In this document: in pieces, positions 47,374-56,632 of the stretch
Numbering within the stretch: the first letter of the stretch is position 1
Layout of the letters: each line of letters opens with the position of its first letter
Source of the DNA: an uncultured Erythrobacter sp.
GTDB taxonomy: Bacteria; Pseudomonadota; Alphaproteobacteria; Sphingomonadales; Sphingomonadaceae
Assembly: GCA_913055155.1 (NCBI GenBank)
Contig: CAJXJR010000004.1
Coordinates: forward strand, 124,001-188,000
DNA length: 64,000 nucleotides
Direction of reading: 5' to 3'
Notes under the pieces: generated by a model
The model's input: only the letters and a program-made list of their open reading frames with translations
The model's database searches: none
What the model was told of the DNA's origin: nothing
Translations under genes and position numbers: made by a program

Positions 47374-48957
47374 TTATTCGGCCGGAACGGCGGTGAACGA
47401 AGCGGGATTGCCCGCCTGCGGCTGCTGGCCTGCTCCCGGACGCCACGGCACATAGGTTTCCGGGCCCTTCCTGATCGTGGCGAGCATCAACCGCACCTCG
47501 ATCACCGCCAGCGTGCCATAGAGCAGGGTGAAGCCGATGATCGTGGTCCACAGCTGCCCCACGGTGAGGCTGGAGGCGCCGAGGAAGGTCGGCAGGACCC
47601 CGTCGATTGCCCACGGCTGGCGACCGTATTCGGCCACGGCCCAGCCCACTTCCGCCGCCAGCCACGGCAGCGGGATCGCCAGCACCGCCAGGCGCATGAA
47701 CCACGGCTTGTTGAACTTGCGGGTGGTAGAGATCCAGAAGGCATAGGCAAAGAAGGCGATGAAGGCGAAGCCAAGGCCGGCCATGATCCGGAACAGCCAG
47801 AACAGCACCGGCACGTCAGGCACCGTGCTCCAGGCAGCGGCCTCGATATCGGCATCGGTCGCCTGCAGCGGATCGTCGACGAACCGATTCAGCAGCAAGG
47901 CATAGCCAAGGTCGAGCTTGTGCTCCTCGAACTGCTGGCGCGCGGCCAGGTTGTCGGGATCGGTCTTCAGCACTTCCAGCGCCTCATAGGCGGGCAGGCC
48001 GTTGCGGATGCGGGCATTGGCGGTTTCCACCAGAGGGGTGATCCCCACGACCTCGCCATCCAGACTGCGCGTGGCGATCAGGCCGAGCACATAGGGAATC
48101 TTGATTTCGTGCGTCGTCTCGCGGCCTTCGTTCGACGGGATGCCGAACAGCGCAAGGCCGGCAGGCGCGGGTTCGGTTTCCCACATGCCTTCCATAGCGG
48201 CCAGCTTCATCTGCTGGTTGTCGGTCAGGGCATAGCCGCTCTCGTCACCCAGGACGACGACCGAGAGCGAGGAGGCCAGCCCGAAGGCGGCGGCCACGGC
48301 AAAGCTTCGCTTGGCGAATTCGCAATGCCGCTTCTTCAGCATGTAGAAGGCGCTGACGCCAAGCACGAAGACAGACGCCGTCACGTAGCCGGCGCTGACG
48401 GTGTGCACGAACTTGGCCTGGGCCACGGGGTTGAATATCACCTCCATGAAATCGGTGATCTCCATGCGCATGGTCTCGGGATTGAATTCGGCGCCCACCG
48501 GGTGCTGCATCCAGCCGTTGGCAACGAGGATCCACAGCGCCGACAGGTTCGACCCCAGCGCCACCATGAAGGTGGTGAACAGGTGCTGCCGCTTGGAAAG
48601 ACGATCCCAGCCGAAGAACATCAGGCCGACGAAAGTGGCTTCGAGGAAGAAGGCCATCAGCCCTTCGATCGCCAGTGGCGCCCCGAAGATATCTCCGACA
48701 TAGTGGCTGTAGTACGACCAGTTGGTCCCGAACTCGAACTCCATGGTGAGGCCGGTGGCGACACCCAGGACGAAGTTGATGCCGAACAGCTTGCTCCAGA
48801 ATCGCGTGATGTCCCGCCAGATCGGGCGGTCGGTCATCACATAGACACTTTCCATAATCACGAGAATGAAAGACAGCCCCAGTGTCAGTGGAACGAACAG
48901 AAAGTGATACATCGCGGTCAAGGCAAACTGCAGCCTTGAGAGCTCGAAAACTGCCAT
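47374..48957 (-). CDS. cydA: Cytochrome d ubiquinol oxidase subunit I
   Basis: MAVFELSRLQFALTAMYHFLFVPLTLGLSFILVIMESVYV, Q-loop region, GWAVAEYGRQPW. Confidence 0.97.
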   Translation of the reverse strand: MAVFELSRLQFALTAMYHFLFVPLTLGLSFILVIMESVYVMTDRPIWRDITRFWSKLFGINFVLGVATGLTMEFEFGTNWSYYSHYVGDIFGAPLAIEGLMAFFLEATFVGLMFFGWDRLSKRQHLFTTFMVALGSNLSALWILVANGWMQHPVGAEFNPETMRMEITDFMEVIFNPVAQAKFVHTVSAGYVTASVFVLGVSAFYMLKKRHCEFAKRSFAVAAAFGLASSLSVVVLGDESGYALTDNQQMKLAAMEGMWETEPAPAGLALFGIPSNEGRETTHEIKIPYVLGLIATRSLDGEVVGITPLVETANARIRNGLPAYEALEVLKTDPDNLAARQQFEEHKLDLGYALLLNRFVDDPLQATDADIEAAAWSTVPDVPVLFWLFRIMAGLGFAFIAFFAYAFWISTTRKFNKPWFMRLAVLAIPLPWLAAEVGWAVAEYGRQPWAIDGVLPTFLGASSLTVGQLWTTIIGFTLLYGTLAVIEVRLMLATIRKGPETYVPWRPGAGQQPQAGNPASFTAVPAE

Positions 48958-49087
48958 ATCCACTGGCTTTCCCCTGCTTTTGGAGGCGTGAAGCGACTCA
49001 GTAACCGAAAGGCCAGCTAGACCCTTGCAATCCATGCGTCAAGGATACATCGTACCAAAAAATGCAACAGTTATTGAAATTGTGATA

Positions 49088-50644
49088 ATGAAAGCTGCAA
49101 TTGGTCGCCTGGTGTTGGTGCTGGATGTTGTGGGTGCGGCGTTGTTCGCGGCCGCGCTGGCCGCCGCCGTGGCCGGGGCCGCACAAGGGGGGCTGACGGG
49201 CACTCAGCTGCTCACCGGCACACTGTTGCTGGTCGCCAGCGGCCTTGTGCGCGCCACAACGCTTGCAGCGCCCGAGGCGCTGGCGACAAACGACGCGCGC
49301 ACCCTATTGGCCGACTTGCGCGGTCGCCTGCTGCCGCACCTGTTCGCCGGTCGCCTGTCCACCCCGCTTGCACCGGGCAATGCGGCAACGATCGCGCTCG
49401 ACCATGGCGAGGCGCTGCGCATGCGCGCCGTGCGCTTTGCCCCGGTGCGCCTGGCCGCGGTTGTCAGCCCGCTGATCGTGCTGGTCCTCACCGCCTTCGC
49501 CTCGCTGGTAGCGGCGGGCATCCTGCTGTTCACTTTCGTGTTCTTCGTGCTGGTGATGATCCTCACCGGCAACCTCGCCGCGCGCGAGGCCGATGCCCAG
49601 CTTGGCGCGCTCACCACGCTGTCGGGCCTGATCGAGGATCGCCTGCTGCACCTGCCCATAATCCGCCATTTCGGCGCGGAGGAACGCATCACCCGCCAGA
49701 TCGGCCAGTCGTCGCAGGAACTGTCGGACCGCACCGTCGCCGTGCTGCGCAAGGCCTTCCTCTCCAGTGCCGCGCTGGAGTTCTTCGCCGCGCTCGCGGT
49801 GGCGCTGGTGGCGGTCTATTGCGGCTTCAGCCTGCTGGGCCTGCTGCCCTTCCCCGACCCTGAGGAACTGACGCTGGCCGAGGCCTTCTTCGCGCTGACG
49901 CTGGCGCCCGAATTCTACTTGCCGATGCGCCGCCTTGCTGCCGCCTATCACGAAAAGCAGGTGGGCGAGGCAGCCGACCGCGTGATCGATCCGCTGCTGG
50001 CCGAAGCCGATGCCCCGGCGCCGCAAGTGGCCCCCTTCAGCGGGATCGCCGTCGACGAGGTCACCGTGCGGTTCGACGAGCGCGTGATCGGCCCGATCTC
50101 CTTCGACCTTGGCCCCGTCGGCATGGCGGTGCTGGCGGGCCCGACCGGCAGCGGCAAGTCGACCATGCTGGGCGTGATCGCCGGCCAGGTGGAAGCCGCA
50201 GGAGGCGTTGTCGCGGTGCCCGACACCAGCGCCCGGCCGGACCCGCAGGATATCGCCTGGGCCGCGCAAAAGCCGCTGCTGTTGCCCGGCACGCTGGCGT
50301 ACAACATCGCTATCGCCCAGCCACAAGCAACGCCAGCGCAGATCGAGGCGGTGGCCCGGCAAGTGGGCCTTGGCGATGTGATCGCCCGGCGCGGGCTGGA
50401 CCTTGTGCTGGACACGCAGGGGGCCGGGCTTTCGGGCGGAGAGGGGCGCCGCATCGGCCTGGCCAGGGCGATCCTTTCGCGCCGCCCGCTGATCCTGCTG
50501 GACGAGCCGACCGCGGATCTCGATGCCGCCTCCGCCGCCGGGATCACCGCGCTGCTGGCAGACCTTGCGCACGAACGCGCCCTGGTCGTTGCCACGCACG
50601 ATCAGCAAGTCGTCGCGCTGGGCGACACGGTGGTGCGGCTGTGA
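49088..50644 (+). CDS. cydD: Thiol reductant ABC exporter subunit CydD
   Basis: ABC transporter fused TM-NBD (LAGPTGSGKSTMLGVIAG; GAGLSGGEGRRIGLARAILSRRPLILLDEPTADLD); adjacent to cydC and divergent from cydAB; ATG at 49088 preferred over TTG at 49025. Confidence 0.88.
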   Translation: MKAAIGRLVLVLDVVGAALFAAALAAAVAGAAQGGLTGTQLLTGTLLLVASGLVRATTLAAPEALATNDARTLLADLRGRLLPHLFAGRLSTPLAPGNAATIALDHGEALRMRAVRFAPVRLAAVVSPLIVLVLTAFASLVAAGILLFTFVFFVLVMILTGNLAAREADAQLGALTTLSGLIEDRLLHLPIIRHFGAEERITRQIGQSSQELSDRTVAVLRKAFLSSAALEFFAALAVALVAVYCGFSLLGLLPFPDPEELTLAEAFFALTLAPEFYLPMRRLAAAYHEKQVGEAADRVIDPLLAEADAPAPQVAPFSGIAVDEVTVRFDERVIGPISFDLGPVGMAVLAGPTGSGKSTMLGVIAGQVEAAGGVVAVPDTSARPDPQDIAWAAQKPLLLPGTLAYNIAIAQPQATPAQIEAVARQVGLGDVIARRGLDLVLDTQGAGLSGGEGRRIGLARAILSRRPLILLDEPTADLDAASAAGITALLADLAHERALVVATHDQQVVALGDTVVRL

Positions 50645-52242
50645 CCGAACGCCAGCTTCTTGCCGACCTGCTCGAAGCCACCGGTGCCGGGCGCAAGCGG
50701 CTGCGCCTTGCCGCCGCTTGCGGCGTGCTCGCCAGCCTGTCAGCCGTCGCACTGCTGGGACTGTCCGGCTGGTTCCTCGCCTCGGCCGCAATCGCGGGCG
50801 CAGCCGGCATGGCGGCGGCCCAGGCGTTCAACTACCTGATCCCCTCGGCAGCCATTCGCCTGATGGCGATCCTGCGCACCGCCGGGCGCTATGGCGAGCG
50901 GCTGCTGGGCCACCAGGCCGCACTGCAAGGCATGGCCGTGCTGCGCACCCGCCTGTTCTCGCGCCGCGCTGCAGAGGATTCGCGCACGCAGGCAGATTCC
51001 CCGCGCACCGCCGGCGCAGTCTTGCTCGACGATATCGCCGCGCTGGAGGATATCGTCGTCCGCCGCCCGGCGGTGGTTGCCGGGCTGGCTGGCGGCGTTG
51101 CCTCGGTCGCGCTTGTCGCCATGGCCGGCTGGGCCGCAGCCTTGCTGCAAGCCGCTGCCATCACCGTACTCCCGCTGTTACTGCGCTGGCTGGTCACGCG
51201 GCTGACGGCAGCGCCTTCCGCGCAGCTCGCCAACGATACCATAGCGCTGCGCGCCGCCCTCACCGACTATCTCGCCGCTCGCGCGGAAGTGGCTGCCTAC
51301 GGCCTTACGCCGCATGTGATGGAGGCGATCGCCCCGGTGCAGGAGCGGTTCGAGGCGAGCAAGGCGCGCCTGCTGAAAGGCGAAGCGCTGATCGCTGCCG
51401 TGCTGGGCGGCTGCATGGCGCTGAGCGTGGCCGGCGTGCTGCTGTTAGCGCACGGTGCCGATGCCCCGATCCTCGCGCTCGCCCTGCTGGCCAGCGCCGC
51501 CGGGGTTGAGGCGATGACCGGCTTTGCCCGCAACGCCATGCGCAAGGCGGGAATCGAAACCTCGCTGGAACGCCTTGGCAAGCTGTCGCAATCCACCCGC
51601 ACAGCACAGGTCTTCGCCCGGCGCGAGGCACGACCCGCAACGATCGGGATCGGTGAAGAGACGCTTGCGCCGGGAGAGCGGATCGCCATCACCGGTGTCT
51701 CAGGCTCGGGCAAGACGCAGTTGCTGGAAGCCCTGGCCGGGCTGCGCGCGCCAAGCCATGCGCTCACGCTGAACGGCATGCCGCTGGACGATGTCGAGGC
51801 GGATAGCCTGCGCCGCCAGTTTGCCCTCGTGCCGCAGGACCCGATGCTGATGATGGGCACCGTGGCCGACAACCTGCGTATAGCGGCGCCATCGCTTGGC
51901 GAGCAGGCGATGCGGGAAGCACTGGAAGTAGCCGGCCTCGATCAACGCGTGGCGCAGGCGCCGAGCGGTCTCGAGACCTGGCTCGGCCCCGATGGCCGCC
52001 TGCTGTCAGGCGGTGAACGCAAGCGCCTTGCGCTGGCCCGCGCCCTGCTGGCCGGGCGACCGTGGCTGCTGCTCGACGAACCGACCGAAGGCCTTGACGC
52101 AGCCACGGAGCAAGCCGTTGTCGAACGCCTGGAACACTGGCTGGACCGGACCGGCACCGGCCTGATCCTGGTCTCCCACCGCCAAGCCCCCACGAGGCTG
52201 GCAAGACGCGCGCTGCCGCTCGAAAACGTGGCAAGGCACTGA
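50641..52242 (+). CDS. cydC: Thiol reductant ABC exporter subunit CydC
   Basis: TM-NBD (ITGVSGSGKTQLLEALAGL; LLSGGERKRLALARALLAGRPWLLLDEPTEGLD); ATGA overlap with cydD. Confidence 0.88.
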   Translation: MTERQLLADLLEATGAGRKRLRLAAACGVLASLSAVALLGLSGWFLASAAIAGAAGMAAAQAFNYLIPSAAIRLMAILRTAGRYGERLLGHQAALQGMAVLRTRLFSRRAAEDSRTQADSPRTAGAVLLDDIAALEDIVVRRPAVVAGLAGGVASVALVAMAGWAAALLQAAAITVLPLLLRWLVTRLTAAPSAQLANDTIALRAALTDYLAARAEVAAYGLTPHVMEAIAPVQERFEASKARLLKGEALIAAVLGGCMALSVAGVLLLAHGADAPILALALLASAAGVEAMTGFARNAMRKAGIETSLERLGKLSQSTRTAQVFARREARPATIGIGEETLAPGERIAITGVSGSGKTQLLEALAGLRAPSHALTLNGMPLDDVEADSLRRQFALVPQDPMLMMGTVADNLRIAAPSLGEQAMREALEVAGLDQRVAQAPSGLETWLGPDGRLLSGGERKRLALARALLAGRPWLLLDEPTEGLDAATEQAVVERLEHWLDRTGTGLILVSHRQAPTRLARRALPLENVARH

Positions 52243-52307
52243 GCAACCGAAGAAGGGGCGCAAGACCCGCTTGCACCGCGAAGTATCGGCCTGTCTTGTG
52301 TGTGAAA

Positions 52308-52326
52308 TGGTGCCCAGAAGAGGACT
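52308..52326. repeat. attL-like 19-bp direct repeat (displaced tRNA-Leu 3' end)
   Basis: TGGTGCCCAGAAGAGGACT, exact match to 62419-62437 in the same orientation. Confidence 0.85.
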
Positions 52327-52474
52327 TGCACCACCCTCCATTAACACCCTGAAATATAACGCTCTAATCGCTTAGCAGCTCATCCTTTTGCACCCAATAT
52401 ATGCACCATTCAAGGTCTCGATTTGGGGCTCTTCTTATCGAAAGAACGCGCCATCCAAAACCTGTGCTCCCCAA

Positions 52475-53623
52475 CTAGGCGAGATTGAGTATCTTAGCGG
52501 CGACCTCACCTGAGATCTCCTCACCTGGTTCCACGCCAAAGCGACGGATAGCCCTCTCAAAAACGCGCTTGCACTGAATAAACAGATTTCTCGGAGTCGT
52601 TGACAACTCATTTCCAACTATGATCCCGACGGCTTCATCGGAAAACGGATAGAAAGTACCTTTATAGCTCGAGCCTTCCTCCCGAAAGAAATCAAGTTGG
52701 CTTCTGAGAAACTCTAAAGCCTGTTCATCGTCCATCATTGGGACCTCGATGTAGCTACGGGTCATCCTCTTAACGAGGTGTTGGTGCATGACCGCTTCGA
52801 TCAAGGCAGTCGCAGCCGTAAAGCTCATCAGAAGTCCGAAACGATAGGGGAGTGAATTTATCAATTCTCGCAGACCGGTAAAAACGGCGTCTGATTCAGC
52901 TGGTTTAGCGTCGAGCAGCATTTCGGATTCATCAATGAACAAGTAGACAGATTCATGAACGCGAGATCCATCAGGAAATTCCAGCGCTAGCACGCGGAAG
53001 AACTCACCAAGCACTTTCGCTGCAAGGAAATCAGAATCAATCTTGAACTCGTATTCCGGCCCGTCGCATTTTGCTTGGCCGGTCAGAAACTCGTAAACTT
53101 TCGCCCCTGGCTTACTACCCCGCGCGAGCAGCGCAACCATGGGCCGGTTGGATTCGTCTAGAAGATTTAGAGCCGCCTCCATGAAGGTACTTTTGTCCTT
53201 CTGGTCCCCCATGCCCTTTTCTTCCGCTAGGCGCTGGACGTTGCGGTCGAGGATCTCGGAGATCTTTTCGCAATAGTCGGTAATCTTATCTCTGGTGATG
53301 TCCTCGAAAATTCGTTTCGCGATGCTCATAAAGCTTAGCTTATTGGCGACCTGCGGTCGGGGCAGGTAGATCGCCAGAGAATTGAAGTTCTCTGTATCCT
53401 CGCGGATGAGTGTCCTTAGGTACATCAGCGCGTGGCTCTTTCCCGCGCCTAACTCGCCCCAAAGCACAGCAAACTCACTCACACCAATGTCGCGGGCCCT
53501 GACCCCGTGCACCAGATCAACTAAGTCTTCTCTTAGTTCTTGGTCGCCAGCCCAATTATGTACACTGCTTTCCGGTGCGATAGGGAAGGGATCCTGGGTA
53601 AGGCCAAAATCTTCGAATTTCAT
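52475..53623 (-). CDS. AAA-type ATPase (orphan, island operon gene 5)
   Basis: Walker A VLWGELGAGKSHALMYLRTL, Walker B SVYLFIDESEMLLDA; start MKFEDFGLTQDPFPIAPES overlaps PLD stop (ATGA). Confidence 0.8.
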   Translation of the reverse strand: MKFEDFGLTQDPFPIAPESSVHNWAGDQELREDLVDLVHGVRARDIGVSEFAVLWGELGAGKSHALMYLRTLIREDTENFNSLAIYLPRPQVANKLSFMSIAKRIFEDITRDKITDYCEKISEILDRNVQRLAEEKGMGDQKDKSTFMEAALNLLDESNRPMVALLARGSKPGAKVYEFLTGQAKCDGPEYEFKIDSDFLAAKVLGEFFRVLALEFPDGSRVHESVYLFIDESEMLLDAKPAESDAVFTGLRELINSLPYRFGLLMSFTAATALIEAVMHQHLVKRMTRSYIEVPMMDDEQALEFLRSQLDFFREEGSSYKGTFYPFSDEAVGIIVGNELSTTPRNLFIQCKRVFERAIRRFGVEPGEEISGEVAAKILNLA

Positions 53624-54156
53624 ACTACTTCCTCCACGCTGTCCGGAAAATTGCTGCCTGCCCATTGTGTATAACTGAGAGCACCTCTGCCCGTCAGTCG
53701 CGATACTTCTCGAAGGCAGGGTGAATTCGGGCCAAAACCCTCAAGCTCAGCTACTAACTCGTGATTACGCTCCATGCCTCCCAGCGTAAAATTGGACGAG
53801 CCCACAAATGACCTGAAATGACCTTTCGAATATTGAATTCGATAAATTTTGGCATGCAGATATGGTGCTGCCCTGATGAACAAATCAATTCCCATGCCCG
53901 CCAGCGTCTTTGCCGAATCTCGATCTAGAGCAGTTGCGTCAACTCCGGGAGGACGAGTTATAATCGATATATTTTCAACGCCACGCGACTGAAGATGCCT
54001 ACAGAAAACGATGACGTTGTCGAAGGGCTTCGGGAGCTTATCAAAATAGGGTGAGCAAATAGTGATACTCTCTATTGGCTCGCTCAAAGACGAGACAAAC
54101 CGCCGATAAAATTGCTTCGTGTAGTGGACATCTTGATTGGTAATCTTACAGCGCAT
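53620..54156 (-). CDS. Phospholipase D-like (single HKD) putative nuclease (island operon gene 4)
   Basis: HAKIYRIQYSKGHFRSFVGSSNFTLGGMERNHEL: HxK...GSxN HKD-type motif; 178 aa, one motif only. Confidence 0.8.
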   Translation of the reverse strand: MRCKITNQDVHYTKQFYRRFVSSLSEPIESITICSPYFDKLPKPFDNVIVFCRHLQSRGVENISIITRPPGVDATALDRDSAKTLAGMGIDLFIRAAPYLHAKIYRIQYSKGHFRSFVGSSNFTLGGMERNHELVAELEGFGPNSPCLREVSRLTGRGALSYTQWAGSNFPDSVEEVV

Positions 54157-54176
54157 GCCAGCTCAGCCCCATGCCT

Positions 54177-55289
54177 TCACTTGACACGATAGAAACCTAC
54201 GTTCCCACGGAACGCAGACATTCTATCCAAAGAACTTTTGTTTTTCTGGAAGACTTCGCGCAAAACCTGCTCGGCGCTATACCTCATGCCGTCTTCAATC
54301 GATCGAAAATTTATGTACTCGATAGGCAATATTAGCGACGCTTGAGGTGCATGTATAAGCTTGGCATGCGGGAAGCCCCGAACCATCACATTATACAGAT
54401 CCTCGGCCATCTCCTGCACTTCAACAGCTGAAGCAGGCGGAAGGTCGGGAGCAAAAATGAGATCATCCTCACATACGTCCTCTTTGATTTGGGTTCGAGG
54501 GATGCCCAGCCTCTCCTGAGTCCCGCGTCGAGGAGCAATCCAGAAATAGCCGCTCTGGCCCATCAAGTTCTGCAGCACCTTTTGACCTACGTCGGTCAGA
54601 GCATCTTCATCGGAAAGCATTCCTAATGATTTGAGCCACCCGCGCTTTGGCAAAGTATGGTGCCGCGCAGTGTTTTGCGTGAGCTTTTCGATCTTGAATG
54701 GCTCCAACCGGTCCTTGGATTTTTTCAGCCACGGAACACGCTCTTCTATCCGTTCGCGAATTACACGCTCTGGCATGATCTGCTTCAACCAGTCCAACCG
54801 TTTCGTCCGTAATTCCTGCAAGAAATCAATATATTCGCTATATGTGTCCTTTAGGCTCTTTGGCTTCCCATCCTTAAAAGAAAGCAAAATTGCGACCAAC
54901 GAATCTGCGTCCGCTAGAAACACGACCTTGGCCAGAAAGTAGTCGTAGAAAGCTTTATCCCGAGCGTGGCGGGCCCCGTTTAACGAACGGCCTAGCTCGG
55001 AAGCAGCAACCTTCTGCAAACGAGCGTCCCGCCCTGAAGACAATTGGATAAGCCCGAAGGCCGATGCAAACTCGAGTACACTTGAAAGGTAGGAGGTCGT
55101 GAGCTCTGAGTCTCGTTGCTTCAGAATGTCAACTATTTCGGGTTCGTATACAGAGGCCTTGTCCTTAAGGGCGTCCAATACGGAAACTATGCGGTCAAGG
55201 TCATAAGCACCGGTCGTATAACCGATAGTGCGAGACAGGGCTCGAACCAGACTTTTTTCAAGAGTAGTTCGATCCTCAGCTAGACTCAT
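54177..55289 (-). CDS. Unknown 370-aa protein (island operon gene 3)
   Basis: Intact ORF, ATGA overlap with HerA-like gene stop; no domain recognised by eye. Confidence 0.75.
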   Translation of the reverse strand: MSLAEDRTTLEKSLVRALSRTIGYTTGAYDLDRIVSVLDALKDKASVYEPEIVDILKQRDSELTTSYLSSVLEFASAFGLIQLSSGRDARLQKVAASELGRSLNGARHARDKAFYDYFLAKVVFLADADSLVAILLSFKDGKPKSLKDTYSEYIDFLQELRTKRLDWLKQIMPERVIRERIEERVPWLKKSKDRLEPFKIEKLTQNTARHHTLPKRGWLKSLGMLSDEDALTDVGQKVLQNLMGQSGYFWIAPRRGTQERLGIPRTQIKEDVCEDDLIFAPDLPPASAVEVQEMAEDLYNVMVRGFPHAKLIHAPQASLILPIEYINFRSIEDGMRYSAEQVLREVFQKNKSSLDRMSAFRGNVGFYRVK

Positions 55290-56632
55290 GTGGGCGTGGC
55301 TCCTCCATGAGCGGTACTCCTTGGGCGTACCTTGGCGACAAAAATTCTCGGACTAGCTGAATCCGCAACCACGCACTCTCCAGGCCCCAGGCTTCGAATG
55401 ATGTCCGAAATGTTTGAAACACTCTGGCTGTCAATATCGTAATCAACACTGGCTCGGGTTGGCATGCGTGCACTTGCTGCAGACAAGTCCGTTTCGAAGC
55501 CAAGCATATGAGTGAGCGTCAAGTCTACTTGGCTCATCAGCTTAGAATTCACTGCAGAGGGTTGCTGTGTTGCGAAAACAAGCGAAAGGCCGGCGTCGCG
55601 CCCTCTCTTCACATAATCGATTAGCGGGGCAGTAGCCGCAGTAGCGCCATCAGCCGGAACTAGAACGTGTGCCTCATCCAAAACCAACCACAAGCGCCGT
55701 GTAAGGCCTTCAGAATTTACTAGACCTGCACTCTTGGTCCTCAATGCGACCTTTCGCTGCTGCTGAATCCTACCCATACGGTCTGAGACTAGTCGGGATA
55801 CGACGCCAACTATCAAGCCTCTAACCGCGTCGGATAGATTCCTCATCAAGACAACGGTCAGACCGCCCTTCTGCAGAAGGTCGTCCACTGAGATCCCAGT
55901 AGCTCCGATTATCTCGGTCGATTCGAGGCTCTCAATTCGCCACTTAAGACCATCTACAGTCGCTTGCTGAAAACCGCTCAACAAACCATCGGCATCGCAG
56001 AGATCAGCCAAAGCTTCAGGCGTGCGTGTGGTTGAAGCCTCAAGTACAACACTCAATGCTTGGCCCATTGGCGAGAAGCGCTCTAGTTCCAAGAGAGAAA
56101 GCCAGTCAGCGTAATTCAGTTGAGATCCTGCCAGGGAGAACTTTTCAGCGCCTGGCACCTGGGTATCGCTGCACTGAGGAACCCAAACTTTTAGATCGCT
56201 GACGGCTTCGGGCTCAATTCCCCAACGGGATAGGCCCGCAATGTGTTCGGCATCTTCCTTGAGTTCCGGATCAGGCTTGAACGCGAGCGTCCAAAACTGG
56301 TCCTGGATATCGAATACGATTGCAGCATCAGTCACATCGTTGCGAGAACTCGAGAATACACCCTCGAGAATGACCCCCAAGTCATAACTCTTTCCACTTC
56401 CTCGACTCCCAAAGATGCCAATTACATGTGGAAACGAAAGATCGAGACCCACGCTAAAGTCCAGCAAGCTTCCGGTTCGAGATTGCTCATAGACTTTACC
56501 GAGATAAGCGAGGTCCCTGTGCTTCGGATCGCGGGATCCCACCACGAGAACCTTGCTGCGAGGATCTACATTGAATGAGCTATGACCTCCCGCCTTATAA
56601 GGCGTCGTCTTTAGGAGCTTCTTGTATTCCAT
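55286..56632 (-). CDS. HerA/FtsK-superfamily (DUF87-like) ATPase (island operon gene 2)
   Basis: IGIFGSRGSGKSYDLGVILEGVF Walker A, LWLVLDEAHVLVPADG Walker B, GLSLVFATQQPSAVNSKLMSQVDLTLTH; start MEYKKLLKTTPYKAGG. Confidence 0.82.
   Translation of the reverse strand: MEYKKLLKTTPYKAGGHSSFNVDPRSKVLVVGSRDPKHRDLAYLGKVYEQSRTGSLLDFSVGLDLSFPHVIGIFGSRGSGKSYDLGVILEGVFSSSRNDVTDAAIVFDIQDQFWTLAFKPDPELKEDAEHIAGLSRWGIEPEAVSDLKVWVPQCSDTQVPGAEKFSLAGSQLNYADWLSLLELERFSPMGQALSVVLEASTTRTPEALADLCDADGLLSGFQQATVDGLKWRIESLESTEIIGATGISVDDLLQKGGLTVVLMRNLSDAVRGLIVGVVSRLVSDRMGRIQQQRKVALRTKSAGLVNSEGLTRRLWLVLDEAHVLVPADGATAATAPLIDYVKRGRDAGLSLVFATQQPSAVNSKLMSQVDLTLTHMLGFETDLSAASARMPTRASVDYDIDSQSVSNISDIIRSLGPGECVVADSASPRIFVAKVRPRSTAHGGATPT

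Noticed and set aside
49023-49085. NsrR/IscR-like box in the cydA-cydD spacer (ATACATCGTACCAAAAAATGCA)
   Set aside because: Half-sites do not form the expected symmetric 11-1-11 arrangement; not supported by eye.
49025-49087. TTG start extension of CydD
   Set aside because: The extra 21 codons look non-coding and contain the divergent promoter region; ATG at 49088 preferred.
52308-52330. Second tRNA gene at the left island end
   Set aside because: Only 19 bp of the tRNA 3' end are present; rest of the tRNA fold is absent, so this is an att site remnant.
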